From Actinomycetes bacterium (lineage in GTDB: Bacteria > Actinomycetota > Actinomycetes > Propionibacteriales > Propionibacteriaceae), in NCBI GenBank assembly GCA_023436925.1, contig JAEZHJ010000110.1, forward strand, positions 1-22,671: DNA of 22,671 nt, given 5' to 3'. The notes under the pieces were generated by a model. That model had not been told where the DNA came from. It saw only the letters and a list, made by a program, of their open reading frames with translations, and searched no databases. Both the position numbers and the translations under genes were made by a program. Of this stretch, positions 1 through 7,583 are shown piece after piece. How positions within the stretch are numbered: the first letter of the stretch is position 1; each line of letters begins with the position of its first letter.

Positions 1-733
1 GGCGCGCCCCCGCCTCGGTGAGGGTACCGGCCTGCTGGCCGGCGGTCAGCACCTCGGGCAGGATGTCGGCGACCTGCCAGACCAGCCCGCGGTCGGCGAA
101 GTGCGCATCGAAGGCGGCCAGCATGTCGCTGTCGAACCGTGCGGTGGCCGGATCGATCGGGAACATGCCGGACGCGTCGCCGACGCCGAGCGCCTTCTCG
201 CCGGTGAGCTTCCAGTGCACGTACCCGGCCAGGGTGGTGAGGTGGCTGATCGAGGCGACGTGCTCCTCCTCGTTGAGGATCGCCTGGTACAGGTGGGCGA
301 TGCTCCAGCGCTGCGGGATGTTGTGGCCGAACAGCGCCGAGAGCTCCTCGGCGGCCTGGCCCGTGATCGTGTTGCGCCAGGTCCGGAACGGGACCAGCAG
401 CTCACCATCGGCGTCGAAGGCGAGGTAGCCGTGCATCATGGCGGAGACGCCGATCGCGCCGACCAGCTCCAGCCTGGTGTCGTAGCGGGCCTTCACGTCG
501 GCGGCCAGGGCGGCGAAGCAGGACGCCATGCCTTCCCACACCGCGTCCAGGGAGTAGGTCCAGATCCGGTTGACGAACTGGTTGTCCCAGTCGTGGCTAC
601 CGGTGGCGATCGGGGTGTTTCCCGGGCCGATCAGGACCGCCTTGATCCTGGTGGAGCCCAGTTCGATGCCGAGTGCCGTCTGCCCCGCCTCGATGGCGCG
701 GCGCGGGTCGATCCCCTGGTCACCGATCGTCAT
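1..733 (-). CDS. FGGY-family carbohydrate kinase, N-terminal part (runs off the left edge)
   Basis: ATP-dependent sugar kinase of the FGGY (xylulokinase/ribulokinase-like) family; only the first 244 residues lie in the window. The N-terminal phosphate-binding loop is visible as LGIELGSTRIKA (residues 21-32), followed by GVSAMMHG (95-102), which corresponds to the xylulokinase GxSxxMHG segment, and the WKLTGEKALGVGDASGMFPID region (174-194) typical of the first ribonuclease-H-like domain. The ATG at 733 is preceded by a strong Shine-Dalgarno, AGGAGG with a 4-nt spacer. The second domain and the gene end are outside the window, so sugar specificity cannot be read; a pentose or pentulose is the family expectation. 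It is divergent from recO, with about 115 bp between them. The family call is secure; a specific gene name is not. Confidence 0.88.
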   Translation of the reverse strand, partial: MTIGDQGIDPRRAIEAGQTALGIELGSTRIKAVLIGPGNTPIATGSHDWDNQFVNRIWTYSLDAVWEGMASCFAALAADVKARYDTRLELVGAIGVSAMMHGYLAFDADGELLVPFRTWRNTITGQAAEELSALFGHNIPQRWSIAHLYQAILNEEEHVASISHLTTLAGYVHWKLTGEKALGVGDASGMFPIDPATARFDSDMLAAFDAHFADRGLVWQVADILPEVLTAGQQAGTLTEAGAR

Positions 734-848
734 TGATCCTCCTGCTGCAGCGTCGTGTCGGGGTGCCTCCCACCCTGCGTGAACGGTAACACCGAGCGCC
801 CCCGGCACGCCTGCGGGCCGGGTGAATCCGACCGGGGAGAATGGACGG

Positions 849-1589
849 GTGCCTACCTATCGTGACGAGGCGGTCGTGCTGCGCACCCACAAGCTGGGTG
901 AGGCCGACCGGATCATCACGATGCTCTCGCGCCATCACGGCAAGGTCCGGGCGGTGGCCCGGGGGGTGCGCCGGACGACCTCGAAATTCGGCGCCCGGCT
1001 GGAGCCGTTCAGCCACGTCGACCTGCAGTTCGCCACCGGACGGACGCTGCACGTCATCACCCAGGCCGTCACGCTGCATCCCTACTCCGAGCCGCTCAGC
1101 CGCGACTACCCCCGGTTCACCTCGGGCCAGGTGATGATCGAGACCGCGGACCGGCTGGTCACCGAGGAGGGGGAGCCGGCGCTGCAGCAGTACCAGCTGC
1201 TGGTCGGCGCGCTGCACGCGCTCACCGCCGGTACCGCGGACGGCCCGCGTCCGGGGGTGATGGTGATGGACGCCTACCTGTTGCGGGCAGTCGCCCTGGC
1301 CGGCTACGCGCCCAGCCTCGACTCCTGCGCCCGGTGTGGGGCGCCCGGGCCGCACGAGGCCTTCTCCCCGGCGATGGGCGGGATGGTGTGCCGGCAGTGC
1401 CGGCCGCCCGGGGTGTCCCATCCCGACCCGGTCACGGTCCGCTACCTGGTCGCCCTGCTGACCGGGGACTGGGCGGCGACCCGCGGGGTCCCGGACGCGA
1501 TCCTGCGGGAGGGCAGCGGGCTGGTGGCGGCCTTCGTCGGCTGGCACCTGGACCGGGGACTGCGTTCACTGGGCCACGTCGACCGTTGA
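849..1589 (+). CDS. recO: DNA repair protein RecO
   Basis: RecO loads RecA onto SSB-coated single-stranded DNA together with RecR (RecFOR recombinational repair). The N-terminus YRDEAVVLRTHKLGEADRII is the conserved OB-fold entry of actinobacterial RecO, and the C-terminal half carries a CARC...CRQC zinc-finger-like pair (Cys-x2-Cys twice, around residues 160-184). The product is 246 aa, the normal size for the family. I chose the GTG at 849 because it puts YRDEAVVLR at residue 3-4 as in relatives and has GGGGAG nine bases upstream; an in-frame GTG at 822 would add nine unlikely residues. A weak -10-like GAGAAT also lies 6 nt before this start. The gene converges on nhaA with a gap of only 10 bp. 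Confidence 0.95.
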   Translation: MPTYRDEAVVLRTHKLGEADRIITMLSRHHGKVRAVARGVRRTTSKFGARLEPFSHVDLQFATGRTLHVITQAVTLHPYSEPLSRDYPRFTSGQVMIETADRLVTEEGEPALQQYQLLVGALHALTAGTADGPRPGVMVMDAYLLRAVALAGYAPSLDSCARCGAPGPHEAFSPAMGGMVCRQCRPPGVSHPDPVTVRYLVALLTGDWAATRGVPDAILREGSGLVAAFVGWHLDRGLRSLGHVDR

Positions 1590-1599
1590 CCACCGGAGG

Positions 1600-3504
1600 C
1601 TAGTCGTCGTCCTCGTAGGTGTTCACGGCGTCCGGATTGCTCGCCAGGTACTCCATCGCTGCGATCAGGCTCTGCGCGTCGTAGGGGCCGACGTGGCGCT
1701 GCGTCCCGATGAAGAACGTCGGGGTGCTGTGCACCCCGCTGGCCAGGCCGCTGGTGACGTCGCGGCGCACCCGGCGGGCCAGCTTGTCGTCCTGCAGGTC
1801 GCGCAGGAAGCGTTCAGTGTCCAGGCCGAGATCGGCGGCGTACCCCACGATGTCCTCGAACTCCAGCTCGGACTGGCGGGCGAACAGCAACTCGTGCATC
1901 TCCCAGTACCGGCCCTGCCGGGCGGCGGCCTCGGCGGCGAGGGCGGCCAGATCGGACTGGGGGTGGATGTCGGTGAGCGGGAAGTGCCGGGCGACGTAGC
2001 GCATCCGGTCGCCGAAGTGCTCGCGGACCTCCTTGGTCACCCCGGTCGCCTCGGCGCAGAAGGGGCACTCGAAGTCGAGGTACTCGACGAGGGTGTACTC
2101 GGCGTCGGCCCGGCCCAGGATGTGGTCGCGGGCGGGGTCGACCGGGTCGCTGAGGAACCGCGGACGCTCGGCGTCGCGCTGTCCGAGGAACCGCGCCGCG
2201 AGCCCGAACAGGGCCCAGCCCAGACCGGTCGCCAGCACGGCCGACAGCAGGACGCCGAGCGTCGCCTCGTCGCGCAGCACAGGGTTGTCGAACGCGAGCT
2301 TGATGATGAGCAGCGACACCGTGAAGCCGATGCCCGACAGCGCGCCGCCCGCCAGGACGTGCCCGCTGCCCACGCCCTGGGGCAGCGCGCCGAGCCCCAA
2401 CCGGACCGCGCCGAGTGCCCCCAGCCCGATCCCGACCAGCTTTCCGAGCACCAGTCCGGCGGTGACACCCCAGGTGACCGGGGACACCAGCGCCTCCGCC
2501 AGCACTCCGCCGCGCAGGTCGACCCCGGCATTGGCCAGGGCGAACACCGGCACGACGACGTAGCTCGTCCAGCCGTGCAGGGCCTCCTGGAGCCGCTCGT
2601 TGACGCTGATGGTCCGATTCAGCAGGTTCCGGGTGTCCCGCTGGGCGGCGGGCAGCGGCGACTGGCGGAAGGCCCGGAAGCCGGTGGCGGCGGCTTCCAC
2701 CCGTGCCCGGCTGGGTTCACCGGCCGGGATGAGCAGGCCGGCGAGCATGCCGGCCAGCGAGGCGTGCACGCCCGAGTCGAGGGTCGACAGCCAGGCCAGC
2801 ATCACCAGCGCGAGATACGGGGAGGCCCGCCACACCCCGAGTCGGCCGAGCACCGCGAGACCGACCAACGCGAGGCCGGCCACGATCAACGGCGGGAGGT
2901 TGATCTGGTCGGTATAGGCGATGCCGATCACGCTGACCGCGACGATGTCGTCGATCACGGTGAGGGTCAGCAGGAAGACCCGGAGCTGGGTGGAGGCTGC
3001 CGGGCCGACCAGGGCCAGGGCGCCGAGCAGGAACGCGGTGTCGGTGCCGATCACCGCGCCCCAGCCGTGCGCCGCCTCGCCGACCGGGTTGAGGGCGAGG
3101 TAGATCGCGGCCGGGACCACCATGCCGCCGATCCCGGCCACCAGCGGCACCACGACCAGGCGGCGTTCGGTCAGTTCCCCGACCGCGAACTCGTGCCTGA
3201 CCTCCATCCCGATGACGAAGAAGAACACCACCATGAGCCCGTCGTTGATCCAGTGGTGCAGGCTCATGCTCACCCCGACGTCGCCGGCGAGCAGGCTGAT
3301 CGGCGTCTCCAGCAGGCCGGTGTAGACCTCGGACCAGGGCGAGTTCGCCCACAGCAGCGCAACCACTGTCGCGGCCACCAGCAGCCCGGCGCTGCCCGAC
3401 TCCGTCCTGATGAACCGCAGCAGCGGCGACGACGACAGGGCCTCGGCGACGTCGTGGGCCCCCGCTCCCGGGCTGGTGCTGCGAGCAGCACTCACCCCGG
3501 TCAC
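1600..3504 (-). CDS. nhaA: Na+/H+ antiporter NhaA with C-terminal DsbA-like thioredoxin domain
   Basis: Inner-membrane sodium/proton antiporter fused to a DsbA-type oxidoreductase domain, 634 aa. Residues 30 to about 430 are NhaA: hydrophobic helices, HHWINDGLMVVFFFVIGMEV (83-102), GTDTAFLLGAL, and the catalytic Asp pair in TVIDDIVAV (D185-D186), which matches the sodium/proton-binding aspartates of the family. Residues from about 455 form the thioredoxin-fold domain with active-site CPFC (C480-C483) in YLDFECPFC and the STPTFFIG segment carrying the expected cis-proline. NhaA-DsbA fusions are known in Actinobacteria. The GTG at 3504 overlaps by GTGA the stop of an upstream 28-codon ORF and lacks its own good Shine-Dalgarno, which suggests translational coupling; the in-frame GTG at 3495 is an alternative start. 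Confidence 0.93.
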   Translation of the reverse strand: MTGVSAARSTSPGAGAHDVAEALSSSPLLRFIRTESGSAGLLVAATVVALLWANSPWSEVYTGLLETPISLLAGDVGVSMSLHHWINDGLMVVFFFVIGMEVRHEFAVGELTERRLVVVPLVAGIGGMVVPAAIYLALNPVGEAAHGWGAVIGTDTAFLLGALALVGPAASTQLRVFLLTLTVIDDIVAVSVIGIAYTDQINLPPLIVAGLALVGLAVLGRLGVWRASPYLALVMLAWLSTLDSGVHASLAGMLAGLLIPAGEPSRARVEAAATGFRAFRQSPLPAAQRDTRNLLNRTISVNERLQEALHGWTSYVVVPVFALANAGVDLRGGVLAEALVSPVTWGVTAGLVLGKLVGIGLGALGAVRLGLGALPQGVGSGHVLAGGALSGIGFTVSLLIIKLAFDNPVLRDEATLGVLLSAVLATGLGWALFGLAARFLGQRDAERPRFLSDPVDPARDHILGRADAEYTLVEYLDFECPFCAEATGVTKEVREHFGDRMRYVARHFPLTDIHPQSDLAALAAEAAARQGRYWEMHELLFARQSELEFEDIVGYAADLGLDTERFLRDLQDDKLARRVRRDVTSGLASGVHSTPTFFIGTQRHVGPYDAQSLIAAMEYLASNPDAVNTYEDDD

Positions 3505-3587
3505 GCGGCACCGCCGCAGGAGTCCGGGCCGGGTGGCGGCGCGGCTCCGGGCCGGGCCGACGTGGCAGGTCGGTGCGGGAGTCTCAT
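3501..3587 (-). CDS. 28-codon upstream ORF translationally coupled to nhaA
   Basis: The ATG at 3587 follows a strong Shine-Dalgarno (GAGGAGGAG, about 5 nt spacer), the best ribosome-binding site in this intergenic region. The predicted peptide is 28 aa, rich in proline, alanine and arginine, starts MRLPHRPATSARPGAAPPP and ends DSCGGAA. Its TGA stop (3503-3501) overlaps the GTG start of the NhaA-DsbA gene (3504-3502) in a GTGA junction. I recognise no peptide family. It may be a leader peptide that delivers ribosomes to the weak nhaA start. Alternatively it could be chance, or a sign that the real nhaA product begins differently. The peptide has several prolines, so ribosome pausing is conceivable. 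Confidence 0.5.
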   Translation of the reverse strand: MRLPHRPATSARPGAAPPPGPDSCGGAA

Positions 3588-3656
3588 GCCGTCTCCTCCT
3601 CGGGGTGTCCGGACGGACGAGCCGGCCGGGTGACGCCGGGCGACAGGCCCGCTCGG

Positions 3657-3662
3657 TAGGGT
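3657..3662 (+). promoter_or_regulatory. -10 box of the 3669 gene, leaderless arrangement
   Basis: TAGGGT is followed by exactly 6 nt and then the GTG start, so transcription would begin at or next to the start codon. The arrangement is identical to that of dusB. No convincing -35 is visible. Confidence 0.55.
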
Positions 3663-3668
3663 GAACGC

Positions 3669-3980
3669 GTGCTCGCCATCAGCAGATTCCGGGTCGCCCC
3701 CGATCGGGCCGTCGACTTCGTCCAGCGAGCCCGCGCCGCTGCCGCCTTCTTCGCCTCGCGTCCGGGCTGCGTGGCTGCCGACCTGCTGCAGAACCTCGAC
3801 GATCCACAGCTGTGGACCCTCACCTCCCGGTGGGCCGACGTCGGCTCCTATCGCCGGTCGTTCAACGGCTACGACGCGAAGCTGGTGCTGGTGCCGCTGC
3901 TGAGCGAGGCGATCGACGAGCCGAGCGCGTACGCGGACCCGGCCGAGGTGGGGGAGAACCTGCCGCGCTCGCTAAGCTAG
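3669..3980 (+). CDS. Antibiotic biosynthesis monooxygenase (ABM)-like small protein
   Basis: A 103-aa protein with the look of the dimeric alpha/beta-barrel ABM superfamily. It begins MLAISRFRVAPDRAVDFVQRA, a strand followed by the first helix, then AAAFFASRPGCVAADLLQNLDDPQLWTLTSRWADVGSYRRSF, which is the usual strand, hairpin and 'W...W.....Y...' pattern of these proteins. Members include quinol monooxygenases and heme-degrading enzymes, but many have no known substrate and nothing here identifies one. The GTG at 3669 sits 6 nt after TAGGGT, and there is no clear ribosome-binding site. It lies immediately upstream of glyS in the same direction; the glyS promoter appears to overlap its stop codon, so the two are probably transcribed separately. 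Confidence 0.72.
   Translation: MLAISRFRVAPDRAVDFVQRARAAAAFFASRPGCVAADLLQNLDDPQLWTLTSRWADVGSYRRSFNGYDAKLVLVPLLSEAIDEPSAYADPAEVGENLPRSLS
3973..3978 (+). promoter_or_regulatory. Putative -10 box for glyS
   Basis: TAAGCT overlaps the last codons of the upstream gene. Initiation about 7 nt downstream would give a leader of roughly 48 nt that contains the hairpin at 3991-4011 and the glyS Shine-Dalgarno. No clear -35 was found. Confidence 0.35.
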
Positions 3981-3990
3981 GTCGACTTGT

Positions 3991-4011
3991 GCGTTGCCAG
4001 CCGGGCAACGC
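3991..4011 (+). promoter_or_regulatory. Perfect stem-loop in the glyS leader
   Basis: GCGTTGCC pairs perfectly with GGCAACGC (8 bp) around a 5-nt loop, AGCCG. It ends 8 nt before the glyS Shine-Dalgarno AAGGAG (4020-4025). There is no U-run after it, so it is a poor terminator for the preceding gene; a leader element affecting glyS translation or mRNA stability is the alternative. I see no T-box features. Confidence 0.5.
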
Positions 4012-4032
4012 CGTGCGACAAGGAGCACACAC

Positions 4033-5412
<1,380 letters not shown>

Positions 5413-5421
5413 GCCTGCGGC

Positions 5422-5455
5422 TCGCGGGGACGGTCCGCACCGGCCGTCCCCGCGA
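5422..5455 (+). terminator. Terminator hairpin after glyS
   Basis: A perfect 12-bp stem, TCGCGGGGACGG (5422-5433) with CCGTCCCCGCGA (5444-5455), around a 10-nt loop, begins 10 bases after the glyS stop. It lacks a T-run, as is common in high-GC actinobacteria. Confidence 0.75.
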
Positions 5456-5479
5456 ACCGGGCCGGGTCACCGCGCGAGG

Positions 5480-5485
5480 TAGGGT
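5480..5485 (+). promoter_or_regulatory. -10 box of dusB, leaderless arrangement
   Basis: TAGGGT is followed by 6 nt (TGGCCG) and the GTG start at 5492, after the glyS terminator. The spacing predicts initiation at the start codon. Confidence 0.55.
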
Positions 5486-5491
5486 TGGCCG

Positions 5492-6727
5492 GTGCCCGGA
5501 CAGACCCTGACCGCTCCGCTGCGCCTCGGTGACCTCACGGTGGCGACGCCGGTGGTGCTGGCACCGATGGCGGGCATCACGAACGCCGCCTTCCGGCAGC
5601 TGTGCCGCGAGCAGGGTGCAGGCCTCTACGTCTATTCCTCGCGGCTGGCGCCGCTCGTCGAGACTCCGAGCCCACAGGCGGGTCGGGATGCTCCACCTGA
5701 AGGCCACCCTGGGCTCTACGTCTGCGAGATGATCACCTCCCGCGGCATCGTCGAGCGGATCCCCAAGACCTTCGACATGCTGCGCTTCGACCCGGGGGAG
5801 ACCGTCCGCTCCGTCCAGCTGTACGGGGTCGACCCGGCCGTGATGGCCCGGGCGGCGGAGATCCTGTGCGAGGAGTTCGGGGTCTCCCACATCGACCTCA
5901 ACTTCGGTTGCCCGGTGCCGAAGGTCACCCGGCGCGGCGGCGGCGGCGTGCTGCCGTGGAAGCGGGACCGGCTGGCCGCCATCCTCACCGCCACGGTGAA
6001 GGCCGCCGCCCGCTACGGCGTGCCGGTCACCATGAAGACCCGGCTCGGGATCGACGACGACCACCTCACCTACCTGGACGCGGGACGGATCGCGCAGCAG
6101 GCCGGCTGCGCCGCGATCGCGCTGCACGCCCGCACGGTCAAGCAGGCCTACTCCGGGCAGGCCGACTGGACGACGATCGGCACCCTGGTGGAGGCCCTCG
6201 AGATCCCGGTGCTCGGCAACGGCGACATCTGGGAGGCCTCCGACGCACTCGCGATGGTCGAGCAGACCGGCTGCGCCGGGGTGGTGATCGGACGCGGCTG
6301 CCTCGGCCGGCCCTGGCTCTTCCGCGACCTGGCCGACGCCTTCGCCGGACGTGACACCCGCACCCTGCCGACGCTGGGAGAGGTCGCGGCGATGGTGCGC
6401 CGCCATGGCGAACTGATGGCCGGACTGTACGGCGAGCGGCACGGCCTGACCGAACTGCGCAAGCACATGGCGTGGTACTTCAAGGGCTTCCCGGTCGGCG
6501 GGGACGTCCGCCGCGGCCTGGCCATGGTGTCCTCGCTGGCCGAACTGGACGACAACCTCGCCCGGCTCGACCCGGACGTCCCGTTCCCGGTCAGCGAACT
6601 GGCCTCGCCCCGGGGCCGCCAGGGCACGCCGCGCGACAAGGTGGTGCTGCCCTACGGCTGGCTCGACTCCACCGAGCTGGGTGACGCGGACCTCAGCTCG
6701 GCGGAATCGGATGTCTCCGGCGGCTGA
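5492..6727 (+). CDS. dusB: tRNA-dihydrouridine synthase (Dus) with a 30-residue in-frame insertion
   Basis: FMN-dependent enzyme that reduces uridine to dihydrouridine in tRNA. The TIM-barrel core is clear: LAPMAGITNAAFRQLC near the N-terminus, the catalytic cysteine C140 in NFGCPVPKV, the KTRLG segment, the substrate-side ALHARTVKQAYSG, and VLGNGDI...GVVIGRGCLGRPWLF for phosphate/FMN binding, then the helical C-terminal domain. The product is 411 aa, longer than the usual 330-390. Part of the excess is residues 48-77, which interrupt the conserved GLYVCEMITSR string: the sequence reads GLYV, then 26 foreign residues, then GLYV again and CEMITSR. Removing 90 bp restores the canonical string exactly. 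The GTG at 5492 has no good Shine-Dalgarno but a -10 box 6 nt upstream. The dusB/DUS assignment is at family level. Confidence 0.92.
   Translation: MPGQTLTAPLRLGDLTVATPVVLAPMAGITNAAFRQLCREQGAGLYVYSSRLAPLVETPSPQAGRDAPPEGHPGLYVCEMITSRGIVERIPKTFDMLRFDPGETVRSVQLYGVDPAVMARAAEILCEEFGVSHIDLNFGCPVPKVTRRGGGGVLPWKRDRLAAILTATVKAAARYGVPVTMKTRLGIDDDHLTYLDAGRIAQQAGCAAIALHARTVKQAYSGQADWTTIGTLVEALEIPVLGNGDIWEASDALAMVEQTGCAGVVIGRGCLGRPWLFRDLADAFAGRDTRTLPTLGEVAAMVRRHGELMAGLYGERHGLTELRKHMAWYFKGFPVGGDVRRGLAMVSSLAELDDNLARLDPDVPFPVSELASPRGRQGTPRDKVVLPYGWLDSTELGDADLSSAESDVSGG
5624..5723. mobile_element. 90-bp in-frame insertion in dusB with 10-bp flanking direct repeats
   Basis: CTCTACGTCT occurs at 5624-5633 and again at 5714-5723, exactly 90 bp apart. 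The 80 bp between them encode SSRLAPLVETPSPQAGRDAP and a few more residues that have no place in the Dus fold. Inside are short inverted segments: GCGGC/GCCGC at about 5641-5654 and CCGA-CCC/GGG-TCGG at about 5666-5686. The pattern fits insertion of a small palindromic repeat with target-site duplication, comparable in style to protein-coding palindromic elements of Rickettsia. No terminal inverted repeats and no second copy were found in this window. Confidence 0.6.
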
Positions 6728-6739
6728 AGGCTAGGAGAC
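6713..6739. terminator. Possible shared terminator between dusB and the 6731 gene
   Basis: GTCTCC (6713-6718) pairs with GGAGAC (6734-6739) across a 15-nt loop containing both convergent stop codons, which are 3 bp apart. The stem is short, so this is tentative. Confidence 0.25.
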
Positions 6740-7516
6740 CGCCGCCACCGCGGCGACGCTCATCGCGATCAGCGCCGCCACCGGCGCGATGATGCCCAGG
6801 ATGATCCCGGCCACGCCCCAGCCGCGGCCGCGGTTGGTCACAGCCGCGATGATCGACACCACCCAGCCCGCGGTGCCGGCCAGGCCGGTCAGCATGAGCC
6901 CGGACATCGGCGCGGTCAACTGCTCCAGCAGCGCCGGCGGGATGGTGGACATGTCGATCTCGGTGGTGCCCGGCGGGACCAGGGCGACGATCGCCGCCAT
7001 CGGGTCGGCCATCACCAGGCCGAGGATGACCGAGATGACGCCGGCGAGCGCCACGATCGCGAACCCGACGATGCCCAGCACCGGCGACCTGCGCGCCTCA
7101 GGCTTGGCGGCCTGGCTGCTGGCCGGGTAACCGCCCGGATAGCCCGGGTAGGGCTGGACGGACTGACCGTAGGCCTGCTGGCCGTACTGCTGCTGGCCGT
7201 ACTGCTGTTGGGGGTAGGCCTGGTGGCCGTAGGGCTGCTGGGCGTAGGGCTGGTGCTGTCCCTGCGGCTGGGCGGGGTAGCCGTACGGCGCCTGCGCCGG
7301 GTAGCCGTAGGGCTGCTGCGGGGCGTGACCCTGTCCGGGGTAGCCGTAGGGCGGTTGGGCGGGCTGGCCGGGGTAGCCCTGGGGCGGCCGCGGGGCCGAC
7401 TGCGGCGTCGGTTGCGCGGGCGGGGAAGGCTGGGAGGACTGCGACTGCTGAGCGGGCTCGGACGGGCTCGGCTGGGCGGTCGGCGGCAGGTTCGGTTCCC
7501 GAGGGTCGGCTGACAT
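6731..7516 (-). CDS. P/Q/Y-rich membrane protein of unknown function
   Basis: A 261-aa protein. Residues 1-46 are Pro/Ser/Gln-rich. Residues 47-131 are an irregular tandem array of YGYPAQ, QPYGYP and QQYGQQ motifs with very low complexity. Residues 145-169, 207-226 and 233-258 are three hydrophobic membrane segments, the first preceded by a basic patch (KPEARR). This layout, a long cytoplasmic disordered tail plus two to four membrane helices, is common among actinobacterial proteins of the DUF4190-like type; I can assign no activity. The ATG at 7516 lies 6 nt after TACGCT; GGAGG just before the ATG is too close to act as a good ribosome-binding site. The gene ends 3 bp from dusB, convergently, and is divergent from dgt with 67 bp between starts. 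Confidence 0.85.
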   Translation of the reverse strand: MSADPREPNLPPTAQPSPSEPAQQSQSSQPSPPAQPTPQSAPRPPQGYPGQPAQPPYGYPGQGHAPQQPYGYPAQAPYGYPAQPQGQHQPYAQQPYGHQAYPQQQYGQQQYGQQAYGQSVQPYPGYPGGYPASSQAAKPEARRSPVLGIVGFAIVALAGVISVILGLVMADPMAAIVALVPPGTTEIDMSTIPPALLEQLTAPMSGLMLTGLAGTAGWVVSIIAAVTNRGRGWGVAGIILGIIAPVAALIAMSVAAVAAVS

Positions 7517-7522
7517 GCCTCC

Positions 7523-7528
7523 AGCGTA
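7523..7528 (-). promoter_or_regulatory. -10 box of the P/Q/Y-rich gene, leaderless arrangement
   Basis: On the minus strand TACGCT is followed by 6 nt (GGAGGC) and the ATG at 7516. It lies in the 67-bp divergent region shared with dgt. Confidence 0.5.
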
Positions 7529-7583
7529 CTGAGTCGGGTTGCGGACGCGGCGTCGGGGGCTGTGGTGATGCCAAGATGGGCGG

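Noticed and set aside
785..795. CGGTAACACCG inverted repeat between the FGGY kinase and recO as a regulator operator
   Set aside because: The arms are only 4 bp and no regulator gene is adjacent. It is too weak to claim in such GC-rich DNA.
1693..3633. A 646-codon open frame on the plus strand opposite nhaA
   Set aside because: It is the antisense shadow of a well-supported NhaA-DsbA gene. Its product is composed of Gly/Arg/Gln/His repeats without domains, as expected in high-GC DNA.
3991..4011. The glyS leader hairpin as a T-box riboswitch
   Set aside because: The leader is too short and lacks the conserved T-box sequence, specifier loop and terminator/antiterminator pair.
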